The notes beneath the pieces were generated by a model. The model had not been told where the DNA came from, did no database searches, and saw only the letters and a list, made by a program, of their open reading frames with translations. Below are positions 49,001 through 58,098 of a stretch of 64,000 nucleotides of DNA, one piece after another. Source of the stretch: Methylobacterium sp. J-077 (GTDB lineage Bacteria > Pseudomonadota > Alphaproteobacteria > Rhizobiales > Beijerinckiaceae); NCBI RefSeq assembly GCF_022829365.1, contig NZ_JAKSYJ010000137.1, positions 1-64,000 on the forward strand, given 5' to 3'. The stretch's first letter is position 1. Each line of letters starts with the position of its first letter. The translations under genes and the position numbers were made by a program.

Positions 49001-50239
49001 TCAGCAGTGTCGGCCGCCGAGGCGGCCCAGGATCAGCGCCTCGGCCTCGGCGCAGAGCGCGTCGAACTCGGCCTCCAGATCGGCTTCCGCCGCGGCATTG
49101 GCCGGCATCCGGGCGCCGATCTCGGCGAGCGCCGCCTTGGCCCGGCTGCGGAACTCCGGGTCGCGGTCGAGATCGGCCAGCAGCGCTGCCGGGTCGATCG
49201 CCGCCCCGGAGGCCGCGACCGGGGCGCGGGGCCGGCGGGTCTCGATCTTCAGGCGCTCCAGCCAGATATCCTCGTGCAGCCGGTGGGCGGCGGCCTGGAT
49301 CTCGGCGGTGACGTTTTCCCGGTCGGCCGAGAGCGCATCATGGGCCGGGGTAATGCCGGCGAGGTGGACCCGGACCAGCACCAGGCGCTGGGCCGCGACC
49401 TCCGCCAGGGGCCGCAGCGCCGCCTCCACCGTCTCGAGGGCCGCGCTGGTGTCCGTGGCGGCGCTCAGATCGACGGAGACCTGCTCGAACCGGGCCCGGT
49501 CGAGGGGCAGGCGGCTCAATCCGGTCACGCGGCCGTCGGCGACCTCGACCAGGACCGCGCCCTTCGCGCCGCATTCGCGCACGCTCCGGCCCTGGATGTT
49601 GCCGGGGAACACGATCCAGGGATCCTGGGACAGCTCGGCATACTCGTGGATGTGGCCGAGCGCCCAGTAATCGTAGCCCCGGGCGGTCAGGTCGGCGATG
49701 GAGCAGGGGGCGTAGGTCTCGTGGGCGGCGTGGCCGGTGCAGGAGGTGTGCAGCACGCCGAGGTTGAACCAGCCGGGCAGGGCGGCCGGATAGGTCAGCG
49801 ACAGGTTCTCCTCCACGGCCCGGGCCTGGAAGCTGCGCCCGTGCACGGCGACGCGGAGGGATTCGAGGCGCAGGGTCTCGGCCCGGGCCGCGGAGAAGAC
49901 GTGCACCGAGGGCGGCAGGGTGATCGCGCGGGTGATCACGCTCTCCGCGTCGTGGTTGCCGCGCACCAGGATGGTCGGGATGGAGGCCCGGTCGAGGCGG
50001 GCCACCTGGCGCGCGAAGAACAGCCCGATCGTGTTGTCGGCCCAGTCGCCGTCGTAGATGTCCCCGGCCACGACCACGAAGGCGACCCGCCGCTCGATCG
50101 CCTGGGTGACGAGATCCTCGAACGCCTGCCGCCCGGCCGTGGCGAGGCGCCGGGCGAGCTCCGCGTCGCGCGTCGCGAGGCCCGAGAGCGGGCTGCCGAG
50201 ATGCAGGTCCGCCGCGTGGATGAAGCTGAAGCCCGACAT
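49001..50239 (-). CDS. Mre11/SbcD-like DNA repair exonuclease (YhaO-like)
   Basis: A 412-residue calcineurin-like metallophosphoesterase. Metal-binding motifs are HAADLHLGSPL (D11, H13), VVAGDIYDGDW, TILVRGNHDAES and GHIHEYAEL, in the order of SbcD and Mre11. The C-terminal 150 residues are helical and acidic, likely the capping and ATPase-contact region. It precedes the large YhaN-like ATPase gene by 10 bp, an arrangement like the yhaO-yhaN pair of Bacillus. Together they probably process double-strand ends. Confidence 0.92.
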   Translation of the reverse strand: MSGFSFIHAADLHLGSPLSGLATRDAELARRLATAGRQAFEDLVTQAIERRVAFVVVAGDIYDGDWADNTIGLFFARQVARLDRASIPTILVRGNHDAESVITRAITLPPSVHVFSAARAETLRLESLRVAVHGRSFQARAVEENLSLTYPAALPGWFNLGVLHTSCTGHAAHETYAPCSIADLTARGYDYWALGHIHEYAELSQDPWIVFPGNIQGRSVRECGAKGAVLVEVADGRVTGLSRLPLDRARFEQVSVDLSAATDTSAALETVEAALRPLAEVAAQRLVLVRVHLAGITPAHDALSADRENVTAEIQAAAHRLHEDIWLERLKIETRRPRAPVAASGAAIDPAALLADLDRDPEFRSRAKAALAEIGARMPANAAAEADLEAEFDALCAEAEALILGRLGGRHC

Positions 50240-50569
50240 CGGCCTCCGGTGAGCGATCGGTGAGCGGCGGTCTTAGGCCGCCGGGGCGTGCGGCCTCAAG
50301 CGCCGCGCACCGAGTGCTGCACAGGCACGGGGCACGGGTGACGGTCTGAGGGCCTGAACGCACTCCGCTTGGCGATGGTGATGTCCGGGGAGCGTGGCAT
50401 TCGTGCCGGTCCGCTTTTGCACCGCGGAAGCATCAGCGCAGACGTCGCGATCCCGTTCGCTCACAAGCCATTGCAGGCCTTGGAAACGTCCGCTGTTAAG
50501 TTCTCTGCAAAGGAGAGACGGACGACGTCGCTTCGACGGCCCTAACATTGGGCTATGGGAGGAGGCACT
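50240..50569. other. 330-bp intergenic region, no gene seen
   Basis: Divergent promoters for the nuclease-ATPase pair and for the small secreted protein must lie here. I found no repeat, operator dyad or convincing -35/-10 pair. Open frames are short and lack ribosome-binding sites. Confidence 0.3.
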
Positions 50570-50914
50570 ATGACGTATGTCATCGCAGCGCTTGCCGGCC
50601 CCCTCGTGTTTACCGGCGGCGCCCGCGCGGCTGACGATAACAGCATCGGTCCGAGTGCCTCATCCAGACAACCCGGGCGTGCGATGCAGGACAAGGGCAG
50701 CATAAAGGGCAGCCCGGATGCCTCCAGCCAAACGCCGAGCCACGAGACGAAGGGCGACGCCGCCGGCTCTGCGCGGTCGGGATCTGGCAGCACCGGGACC
50801 AGTTCCGGATTGAAGGTCTGGTTCCCGACCGCGCTGCATCCCTCCCTTCCGAGAGGCGCTGACGACGGTGCTGTGGCTCCATGCCGAGAACCACCTGTGA
50901 TGAGCCGTCTGTAA
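50570..50914 (+). CDS. Small secreted protein of low complexity
   Basis: A 114-residue protein with a signal peptide, MTYVIAALAGPLVFTGGARA, before ADDNSIGPS. The mature chain is rich in Ser, Gly and Lys (HETKGDAAGSARSGSGSTGT) and probably disordered. GGGAGGAGG about five bases before the ATG at 50570 fixes the start, against the ATG at 50555, which overlaps that site. The last 30 residues (KVWFPTALHPSLPRG) differ in character and may reflect a frameshifted C-terminus. Function unknown. Confidence 0.6.
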   Translation: MTYVIAALAGPLVFTGGARAADDNSIGPSASSRQPGRAMQDKGSIKGSPDASSQTPSHETKGDAAGSARSGSGSTGTSSGLKVWFPTALHPSLPRGADDGAVAPCREPPVMSRL

Positions 50915-50955
50915 GCCCCTCCCGGGAATTGCCGCGGTGACGGCCAACGGGCCCA

Positions 50956-52041
50956 TCAGACCTCGCGAAGGCCCGGTTTGCCGTTCGGTTCAAAGGTGAA
51001 CTCGATGCCCGCCTGCTCAAGCGCTTGTCGCACCGCCAATACCGTGTCGATACGGGGCCGCACGCCAGAAGCCCCGTCCTCCAACCGCACGATGGTCGAG
51101 ACGGACACGTTCGCTCGACGCGCCAACTCGTCTTTCGAGAGGCCGGTGATGCCACGCGCGCCGCGGATCTGCGCCGGGGTCAGGATCTGCTGCTCGATGT
51201 CGGGGATGGACGGCGCTCCGGCGGCGCAGCTCTTGGATGAACCGTATCGGTTCTGCCCTGGTACGCTGAGGCACACCCCGACCCACTCGCGCACCGAGCC
51301 ATCTCGGTTCAGGATCGGCACCCCGCGCGCGTTGAACCAGCGATAGACCCCGTCTGCGCACAGGATGCGGTAATCGGTGTTGTAGGGCGTCGTGTGCGAG
51401 ACTGCGGTCATCCAGGCCGCCGCCGTGCGATGCCGGTCGTCGGGGTGGATGGCCTCGAGCCAACCTTGTCCGCTCATCTGCGCATGGCTTTGCCCGGTGA
51501 GCGCTTGCCATTGCGGCATCTCAAGCGGCTCCCCGTCGGGACCATTGATCCAGAACACCGCCGCAGTGGCGCTGAGCAGGGCGTTGAACCTGTCGTGCCG
51601 TTGCTCCATCGAGCGCACGCTGTCATGGCGCGCGGTGACGTCGAACACCACGCCCATACCCTGGATCGGCTTGCCGTCTGAACCGAGCACGACTTCGGCA
51701 CGGTGCAGGATCCAGCGCTTAGTCCGGTCCGGACGGATGATCCGGAACTCGCGGGCGATGGGCTGCCCGCTGCGCAGAACGGTGATCTGGTCGCCGTGGG
51801 CAGCTCGGTCCTCCGGGTGGATCATGTCGAGGCCAAACCCGAAGGTCATTTCCTGCGATGGGTCGAGCCCCAGGATTTGGTAGAGACCCACCGAGGCTTC
51901 CAGCCGGTCCGTGCGCATATCCGCCGACCAGAAGCCGACCTCGCCCGTGTCCTCGATCAGCTTGAGGAAGTGCCTGGACGAGAAGGCGTGAGATGGGGCG
52001 TGTCTGGCCTCTCCCTTCTGCATCAACGGACGTGTCGGCAT
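50956..52041 (-). CDS. PAS-PAS sensor protein with C-terminal XRE helix-turn-helix
   Basis: A protein of 361 residues. PAS 1 (about 25-145) includes LKLIEDTGEVGFWSADMRTD, QILGLDPSQEMTFGFG and GVVFDVTARHDS. PAS 2 (about 155-270) includes DRFNALLSATAAVFWINGPD and YRWFNARGVPILNRDGSV. The C-terminal XRE-type helix-turn-helix (about 285-350) reads LTPAQIRGARGITGLSKDEL then ARRANVSVSTIVRLEDG. The ATG at 52041 has AGGAGGG five bases before it and is preferred to the upstream in-frame ATG at 52176. A PAS sensor joined directly to an XRE domain suggests one-component regulation by a ligand or cofactor. No target operator is visible. Confidence 0.8.
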   Translation of the reverse strand: MPTRPLMQKGEARHAPSHAFSSRHFLKLIEDTGEVGFWSADMRTDRLEASVGLYQILGLDPSQEMTFGFGLDMIHPEDRAAHGDQITVLRSGQPIAREFRIIRPDRTKRWILHRAEVVLGSDGKPIQGMGVVFDVTARHDSVRSMEQRHDRFNALLSATAAVFWINGPDGEPLEMPQWQALTGQSHAQMSGQGWLEAIHPDDRHRTAAAWMTAVSHTTPYNTDYRILCADGVYRWFNARGVPILNRDGSVREWVGVCLSVPGQNRYGSSKSCAAGAPSIPDIEQQILTPAQIRGARGITGLSKDELARRANVSVSTIVRLEDGASGVRPRIDTVLAVRQALEQAGIEFTFEPNGKPGLREV

Positions 52042-52240
52042 CCATCCCTCCTGCCCAACCTGCCTGCTTTGCACTGAGCGATTCCACGCCATCCAAACCT
52101 TAACGTTGGAATAACGCGATAGGTTTTCCGGCATACCAGCTGGCGAAACTCGCCGATTACCCCAGGACTTTCCCATTAGACATCATTCGCCGGTAGGAAC
52201 GGGCGTGTAATCAGTATTCCCATGAGAGCGCCAATGTTCG

Positions 52241-53341
52241 ATGGGCACGATGAACGCGATCCTCTTCCTCACCGACGCGCCCGCACGTGGTCGCAGGTTC
52301 GCCAGGAACCTGGAGACCCTCGGCTCTCCGGTCGTCATCGACCTTCTTGACCCCTTCGAGGTCACCGAGGTCCCGTCCCGGGATGCGGTGATGGCCGTAG
52401 TCAGCGATCTGTCACTTTCTCGCTCGCCGCAGGTCGCCGGCTTGCGGAAGCACCTCGACCGGCTGGGACCGCGGCGTCCTCCCCTTTTGTGCTTGATGCA
52501 CGAGGACACGCCCAGGGCCCGGGCACAGGCGCAGGCGCTGGGCGCCGACCGGATCCTGAAGGCCGAGGATGCCGCCGGTTCGCTGGCACAAGCCTTGTAC
52601 GGCCTGATCGCCGCCAAACCCGATTCCGATGCTGTGACCGCCACCACGGCCAGTGTGGCCGCCGCCGACCACGTGCTCGAACGGATGTTCGACCTCGGTC
52701 GCTCCGGGAGGGCTCCGGAAGCATCCCTGATTGCCGATGGCGCCATACTCGTCGTCGACGCACTGAGTAAGGCCGACATCCGCACCTGGCTCGACGTGGT
52801 CTTGCGGTTCGACGACGCGACGCACCAGCACTGCTTGCTGGTAGCCGGCCTCGCTGCCGGCTTCGGCCAGAAGCTCGGCCTGGGGCGGTCCGACTGCGAG
52901 CGGCTGACTCAAGCCGCGCTCCTGCACGACCTCGGCAAGTCCCGTATCCCGCTGTCCATCCTGAACAAGCCTGGCCGGCTGGATGCCGAGGAGATGGCCG
53001 TGATGCGCAGGCACCCGGTTCTCGGCCACGAAATGCTGTGCGGCCAGGACTATCCTGACGAGATGCTCGGTGTGGTGCGCTCGCACCACGAGGCGCTGGA
53101 CGGCTCCGGCTATCCCGACAACCTGCGGGCTCACCAGATCCCCGATTTGGTTCGGCTGGTCACGGTCTGCGACGTCTTCGGTGCCCTGATCGAGCGGCGC
53201 CCCTACAAGCGGGCGCTCAACGGTGGTGAAGCCTACGCCATTCTGAAGGGCATGGCCGGCAAGGTCGATCTAGACATGGTCCGTGCCTTCCGAGCCCTGG
53301 CTGAGACGAGTGAGGCCGCGGTTCGGGCATTCGCGTCGTAA
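52241..53341 (+). CDS. HD-GYP domain protein with a degenerate receiver
   Basis: A 366-residue protein. The N-terminal 125 residues look like a receiver fold (LFLTDAPARGRRFARNLETL, VSDLSLS, then ALGADRILKAEDA) in which the acidic cluster and Lys are only partly kept. The C-terminal HD-GYP domain has ALLHDLGKSRIPLSILNKPG (H229, D230), RRHPVLGHEML, VVRSHHEALDGSGYPDNL (GYP at 290-292) and VCDVFGALIERRPYK. HD-GYP proteins hydrolyse c-di-GMP, which balances diguanylate cyclases such as the PleD encoded here. ATG at 52250 is an alternative start. Confidence 0.9.
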   Translation: MGTMNAILFLTDAPARGRRFARNLETLGSPVVIDLLDPFEVTEVPSRDAVMAVVSDLSLSRSPQVAGLRKHLDRLGPRRPPLLCLMHEDTPRARAQAQALGADRILKAEDAAGSLAQALYGLIAAKPDSDAVTATTASVAAADHVLERMFDLGRSGRAPEASLIADGAILVVDALSKADIRTWLDVVLRFDDATHQHCLLVAGLAAGFGQKLGLGRSDCERLTQAALLHDLGKSRIPLSILNKPGRLDAEEMAVMRRHPVLGHEMLCGQDYPDEMLGVVRSHHEALDGSGYPDNLRAHQIPDLVRLVTVCDVFGALIERRPYKRALNGGEAYAILKGMAGKVDLDMVRAFRALAETSEAAVRAFAS

Positions 53342-53560
53342 GCTTCCGTTAGGATATCGGCATTCCCCCATCACCAACCAGTCCGCCTTGAGTTATTTCC
53401 ATTCATTTTCAGAACGCGTCGCACCTCCGGTCCTGAAAAGAGCGCTATTCGTTACAAATTTTAGCAAAATATTCCGCCATTCCTGCGATCGAATACAGTT
53501 TACGTCAACACACAGCAGCTACGCTCTCCTGTATCGACGGAACTAATTCTGCAAACGAAG

Positions 53561-55060
53561 ATGGGCGCAACGATGTTCGGTTTCATGAAGCGGCGCAACG
53601 CCGACGCTGAGGGTAATCTGCGGGCGCTCGACCGGTCGCAGGGCATCATCGAGTTCGAGCTCGACGGAACCGTGATCACCGCCAACCCGAACTTCCTCGC
53701 CATCGTCGGCTTCAGCCTCGACGAGGTTCGCGGCCAGCACCACCGCCTGTTCGTGGATAAGTCCGAGCAGGGCCCGGACTACGAGCTGTTCTGGGCGGCC
53801 CTGCGCCGGGGCGAGTTCCAGTCCGCCGAGTACAAGCGCATCGCCAAGGGCGGCCGCGAGGTCTGGATCCAGGCGACCTACAACCCGGTTACCGACGCAT
53901 CCGGCAAGCCCGTGAAGGTGGTGAAGTTCGCCACGGACATCACGCAGGCCAAGCTGCGCAGCGCCGACGCCGAGGGCAAGCTGCAGGCGCTCGACCGGTC
54001 GCAGGGCATCATCGAGTTCGAGCTCGACGGAAGCGTGATCACCGCCAACCCGAACTTCCTCGCGGTCATCGGCTACGGCCTCGACGAGGTCCGGGGCAAG
54101 CACCACTCGATGCTCGTCGACGACGCCGAGCGGCGCTCGGGCGCCTACGCCGCGTTCTGGGAGGCGCTGCGCCGGGGCGAGTTCCAGTCCGCCGAATACC
54201 GGCGCATCGCCAAGGGCGGCCGTGAGGTCTGGATCCAGGCGACATACAATCCCGTCAAGGACGCCTCGGGCCGCCTCGTAAAGGTAGTCAAGTTCGCCAC
54301 AGACGTCACCGCGGCGGTCACGGCTCGCCAGGAACGCGCGCGGTTGCACAAGGCCATCGACGCCGACCTCGACGGCATCGCCTCCTCGGTATCGCGGGCC
54401 TCGCAGCAAGCGGTGAGCGCAGCGGGCGCCTCGGAGGAGGCATCCAGCAACGCCCAGAGCGTCGCAGCCGGTGCGGAGGAGCTTGCAGCCTCCGTCGGCG
54501 AGATCAGCCAGCAGGTCGCGCGGGCCCTGCTCGTTGCGGGCCGTGCTGTCGAACAGGCGAACGCCACCTCGACGGTGGTTGCAGGCTTGGCGGCAGCGGC
54601 CCAACGCATCGGCGAGGTCGTCGACTTGATCGACAAGATCGCGAGCCAGACGAACCTGCTGGCGCTCAACGCTACCATCGAGGCGGCGCGTGCGGGCGAG
54701 GCCGGGAAGGGTTTCGCGGTGGTGGCTGCCGAGGTGAAAAACCTTGCGACCCAGACGGCCAAAGCGACCGAGAGCATCAGCGTCCAGATCGGCCAGACCC
54801 AGGGTGCCGCCAACGAGGCCGCGGCGGCCATCGCTTGCATCGGGCAGACCATTGGAGAGGTGAACGAAATCTCGGCATCCATTTCCGCCTCCATCGAGCA
54901 GCAGGCGGCGGTCGCGCAGGATATGTCGGCCAACATGCAGGCGATGACGGCCGCGGTGTCCGACATCAGCCAGAGTATCGGACTGATCGCCTCCTCGACG
55001 CAGGCCGTCGACCAGTCGACCCGTCTAGTGCGCGAGGCGTCCCGGGGCATGGCGTCCTGA
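53561..55060 (+). CDS. Soluble methyl-accepting chemotaxis protein with tandem PAS domains
   Basis: A 499-residue chemoreceptor with no transmembrane segment. Two almost identical PAS domains (about 21-135 and 142-256) each begin [15 protein letters not shown] and contain [13 protein letters not shown] and VKVVKFATD. The signalling domain (about 300-499) has the conserved hairpin tip [20 protein letters not shown] then [20 protein letters not shown]. Such cytoplasmic receptors usually sense haem, FAD or energy state through PAS. No CheW-binding gene is adjacent. It follows the HD-GYP gene by 219 bp. Confidence 0.93.
   Translation: MGATMFGFMKRRNADAEGNLRALDRSQGIIEFELDGTVITANPNFLAIVGFSLDEVRGQHHRLFVDKSEQGPDYELFWAALRRGEFQSAEYKRIAKGGREVWIQATYNPVTDASGKPVKVVKFATDITQAKLRSADAEGKLQALDRSQGIIEFELDGSVITANPNFLAVIGYGLDEVRGKHHSMLVDDAERRSGAYAAFWEALRRGEFQSAEYRRIAKGGREVWIQATYNPVKDASGRLVKVVKFATDVTAAVTARQERARLHKAIDADLDGIASSVSRASQQAVSAAGASEEASSNAQSVAAGAEELAASVGEISQQVARALLVAGRAVEQANATSTVVAGLAAAAQRIGEVVDLIDKIASQTNLLALNATIEAARAGEAGKGFAVVAAEVKNLATQTAKATESISVQIGQTQGAANEAAAAIACIGQTIGEVNEISASISASIEQQAAVAQDMSANMQAMTAAVSDISQSIGLIASSTQAVDQSTRLVREASRGMAS
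53624..54349 (+). repeat. Tandem duplication of a 363-bp PAS-encoding unit
   Basis: The sequence GCGCTCGACCGGTCGCAGGG begins at 53624 and again at 53987, an offset of 363 bp (121 codons). Long stretches of the two units match at the nucleotide level, for example the blocks coding [24 protein letters not shown] and [13 protein letters not shown]. The close match implies a fairly recent internal duplication or ongoing homogenisation. Confidence 0.8.
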
Positions 55061-55463
55061 GGCCGTCACCTCATCGGGGTCCACTGCAGGATGTAGGACA
55101 ACCCCATCTTCAGAGCCCGGCTCGGCCCCACTCAACTGCTTCATCGACCATCCCCGAATGCGCTCGACCTTGCTTCAGGGCCCGCCCACGAAGCAGGTTC
55201 CTGCCACGGGTGCACAGCCGAAGGTTCGCCGCCAGGCGTCGAGCCGACTTCAGCTGCCCACCCTGAGGCGATGTGCCCAGACGACCGACGGATGGGCACT
55301 TTCGGGAGGCACCAACGAGTGCTCGCTCGGCTAGGTTCGGGCGCAAGCAGCCACCCTACACAAAAGCGGATCGGATTCAGACCCTGGCGAACGCTCGAGC
55401 CTCCGGCGCGTTGAGGCGCGGCGGTGGCGGCGGGACCGCCCGGTGAGGTACGAGTCCGGCCTG
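55061..55463. other. 403-bp intergenic region, no gene seen
   Basis: The interval between the chemoreceptor stop and the phosphatase start has no gene I can support. Minus-strand open frames (55110-55346 and near 55331-55549) lack ribosome-binding sites. No repeat or terminator with a T-tract was recognised. Confidence 0.3.
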
Positions 55464-56243
55464 ATGAACAGCTTCGCCCATCCGGACCGTTCCGGCCTCG
55501 CCTCGGCGCTCCCGATCCGGCCGGCGGATCGCCCGCAGGCCCCGTTCAAGATCGTGAGCTGGAACCTGCTGCGGCGGACCGGCGCGGCGGTGGACGACGT
55601 CGTCGCCCTGGTCGCGCAGGAGAAGCCCGACCTGCTGCTGATGCAGGAGGCGACCCGGGGGATCGGCTTCCTGCGCGACCGGATCGGCGGCCATTACGCC
55701 TGGGCGCCGCTCCCGGGGCGGATCCACGGGCTCGCCATGTGGAGCCCGAAACCGTTCCCGACCCCGCCGCGGGTGATCACGCTCCCGGCCGGCGCCCTGG
55801 TGCACCGGGTCTGCCAAGTGCTCGACCTCGGCACGTTCGGCATCGCCAACGTCCACCTGTCGCACGGGCAGATGCTGAACCGCCGGCAGCTGCGCTGCAT
55901 CGTCGGCGAATTGCCGCAACGGGCCGCGGTGCTCGGCGACTACAACATCGTCGGCCCGGCCATGATCCCGGGCTTTCGCGATGTCGGCCCCCGCCGGCCG
56001 ACCCACGCGATGGTCGACGTGCTGCCGCTGCGGCTCGATCGCTGCCTCGCCCGCGGCCTGATCTGCCACGCGCACGCGGTGCTGCCCCGCGGCCCCTCGG
56101 ATCACCGGCCGATCGTGGTCCATCTCGGGACCGCGCCCGAGGCGCACGCCCCCGCGCGCTTCAAAGGTATGGCAGCAGCAGTCGCACGCCTGCGTCGCGC
56201 AAACGGATCGGCAATGCGCGCGCGGCGAGATCCTCCCGGCTGA
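55464..56243 (+). CDS. Endonuclease/exonuclease/phosphatase (EEP) family protein
   Basis: A protein of about 259 residues in the EEP superfamily. FKIVSWNLLRR supplies the first metal-site Asn, LLLMQEATRG the Glu, IANVHLSHGQ the His-containing motif, AVLGDYNI the Asp-x-Asn motif and GPSDHRPIVVHL the final SDH. The substrate (DNA, phospholipid or sphingolipid) is not evident. The start MNSFAHPDRS at 55464 is preferred to 55443. Its last 83 bp overlap the 3' end of the convergent cardiolipin synthase gene, which is next to it in a pair that may reflect membrane phospholipid metabolism. Confidence 0.82.
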   Translation: MNSFAHPDRSGLASALPIRPADRPQAPFKIVSWNLLRRTGAAVDDVVALVAQEKPDLLLMQEATRGIGFLRDRIGGHYAWAPLPGRIHGLAMWSPKPFPTPPRVITLPAGALVHRVCQVLDLGTFGIANVHLSHGQMLNRRQLRCIVGELPQRAAVLGDYNIVGPAMIPGFRDVGPRRPTHAMVDVLPLRLDRCLARGLICHAHAVLPRGPSDHRPIVVHLGTAPEAHAPARFKGMAAAVARLRRANGSAMRARRDPPG

Positions 56244-57597
56244 GGCGCGCCTGCATCTTGCCGCGCATGAACGTGTCGAGCTGGGCCGCGAGCTCCGGGT
56301 CGATGATCTCGACGTTCAGCTCGAAATTGAGCCGGAAGCTGCGCATGTCCCAATTCGCGCTGCCGACGAAGCACCAGACGTCGTCCACCACAATCGCCTT
56401 GGAATGGTCGAAGGGCGGCTCGTCGAGCCAGACCCGGACGCCGGCCTTGAGCAGCGCGTCGAGATGCGCCCGCGTCGCCCAGTCGATGAACGGGTGGTCG
56501 CTCACCCGGGGGATGATCACGTCCACGATGATGCCCCTTGTCGCGGCCTGGGCGAGGGCGCCGGTGACCAGCTCGTCGGGCAGGAAGTAGGGGGTGACGA
56601 ACCGGACGGTGCGGCGGGCGCAGGACAGCGCCTGCAGGACCACCTGCTCGATCTTCTCCACGTCGGCATCCGGCCCCGAGGTGACCACCCGGGCGATGCT
56701 GGTCCCCTCCGGCTCCAGATCGGCGAACCAGGGCGCGGAATCCAGGATCTCGCCGTCGACGAACGCCCAGTCGGCCGCGAAGGCCGCGGCCAGCTGCTCG
56801 ACCACCGGTCCGCGGAGCCGGAAATGCGTGTCGCGGATCGGGTGCTCGGGTTTCAGCGCCACGCGGTTCGGCTGCGAGATGTTGAGGCCGCCCGTGAAGG
56901 CGACGCGCCCGTCGACGATCAGCAGCTTCTTGTGCGAGCGCAGGTTGAGGAACGGCATCCGCCAGGGCAGGGCGGAGTGCATGAACAGCGCCGCCGGCAC
57001 GCCCAGCGCCGTCAGGCGGTGATAGACCGGCGCGCGAAAGTAGCCGCCGCCGATCCCGTCGATGATCACCCGGACCTTGACGCCGCGGGCCTGCGCCTCG
57101 GCCAGCGCCGCGCAGAATTCGCGACCGATCGGGTCGTCGCGAAAGATGTAGCTCGACAGCCCGATGCTGGCCTTCGCCGCGCGGATCGCGTCCAGCATGG
57201 CCGGGTAGCCGGTATCGCCGTTGCGGAACATCTGCACGGCGTTGCCGGAAAACGCCGGCAGGCCGGTGATGCGCCGGATCGCCCGGTCGAGGGGCCAGAG
57301 CGCCTCCGGCACCACGGCATCGTCGGTATCGGGCAGGTTCGTCGCGTCGGAGGGTTTTGTGCGCAGCTTGCGCGCGCGCCGGGAGACCCGGTTGATGCCG
57401 AAGGTCAGGTACAGCGCGGTGCCGAAGATCGGCGACAGCCAGGCCAGCCCGATCCATCCGACCGCGACGCTGACCCGGCGCTTGCGCAGCAGGGCATGCA
57501 GGGTGACGCCGAGCGCCAGGGTGATGCCGATGAGCGCCGCGACATCCGCCCGCAACAGGGCGGTGGATTGCAGCCATCGATACAGCGCGTCTTCCAA
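56161..57597 (-). CDS. cls: Cardiolipin synthase (phospholipase D family)
   Basis: A 478-residue membrane-associated enzyme. Two N-terminal hydrophobic segments (ADVAALIGITLALGVTLHAL, VAVGWIGLAWLSPIFGTALY) anchor it. The two HKD motifs are SHKKLLIVDGRVAFTGGLN and FDHSKAIVVDDVWCFVGSANW, the signature of bacterial Cls, which joins phosphatidylglycerol with another phospholipid. The C-terminus ends AGVRLLLPYL. Convergent with, and overlapping, the EEP gene by 83 bp. Confidence 0.93.
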   Translation of the reverse strand: MEDALYRWLQSTALLRADVAALIGITLALGVTLHALLRKRRVSVAVGWIGLAWLSPIFGTALYLTFGINRVSRRARKLRTKPSDATNLPDTDDAVVPEALWPLDRAIRRITGLPAFSGNAVQMFRNGDTGYPAMLDAIRAAKASIGLSSYIFRDDPIGREFCAALAEAQARGVKVRVIIDGIGGGYFRAPVYHRLTALGVPAALFMHSALPWRMPFLNLRSHKKLLIVDGRVAFTGGLNISQPNRVALKPEHPIRDTHFRLRGPVVEQLAAAFAADWAFVDGEILDSAPWFADLEPEGTSIARVVTSGPDADVEKIEQVVLQALSCARRTVRFVTPYFLPDELVTGALAQAATRGIIVDVIIPRVSDHPFIDWATRAHLDALLKAGVRVWLDEPPFDHSKAIVVDDVWCFVGSANWDMRSFRLNFELNVEIIDPELAAQLDTFMRGKMQARLSREDLAARALPIRLRDAGVRLLLPYL

Positions 57598-57663
57598 GGT
57601 CTCGGCATCCGGTTCGCGTCAGACGGCGCCGGATATAGCCGAAGGAAACGCGGAGGCGCGGAT

Positions 57664-57978
57664 TTAATACGCCCGCAGGGCCGGCTGGGCGCCAGTATCC
57701 GCAGCGCCTACGGGGCGCGCGCAGCGGTAGGGGCCGCTGCCGTCGAGGGCCGCGTACAGGATCCGGCCGCCATCGGCGATGCAGCGCGCCTTGGCCTCGG
57801 CATAGGGCCGGTGGAAGCTCCAGATCGTGATCATCGGCCCGACGGTGCCGAGGCAGATACCGCCGAACAGCAGAGCGGCGGCCCAGGTCGCGCGGTCCGG
57901 CCGCGGACGCGGCGGCCGGGGCGGCGGCATGGCGCCGACGAAGGCGAGCGTCAGTCCGAACAGGTCGATGCTGCTCAT
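57664..57978 (-). CDS. Hypothetical membrane protein
   Basis: A 104-residue protein with hydrophobic segments near the N-terminus (IDLFGLTLAFVGAM) and at about 30-55 (ATWAAALLFGGICLGTVGPM) joined by a Pro/Arg-rich loop. Two cysteines occur in the C-terminal part (EAKARCIADG, GPYRCARP), which may be extracytoplasmic. No family is recognised. It lies 66 bp upstream of cls on the same strand and may be cotranscribed. Confidence 0.55.
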   Translation of the reverse strand: MSSIDLFGLTLAFVGAMPPPRPPRPRPDRATWAAALLFGGICLGTVGPMITIWSFHRPYAEAKARCIADGGRILYAALDGSGPYRCARPVGAADTGAQPALRAY

Positions 57979-58098
57979 CAGCCGTTCCGTAGGGAGGCGC
58001 CGCGCCCGGCAGGACAGGACATGGCGTCATCCTACGGCAGGGCGGCCCGAGAACCTACGGATCCCGACGCCGGGGGCCTGCGTCGTATCGCGCGGGGC

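Noticed and set aside
45934..49311. A very long open frame on the plus strand opposite the YhaN-like ATPase gene
   Set aside because: It is a mirror of the GC-rich codon usage of the real gene. It has low-complexity Gly/Arg composition and no domain, while the minus-strand frame has Walker A, signature and Walker B.
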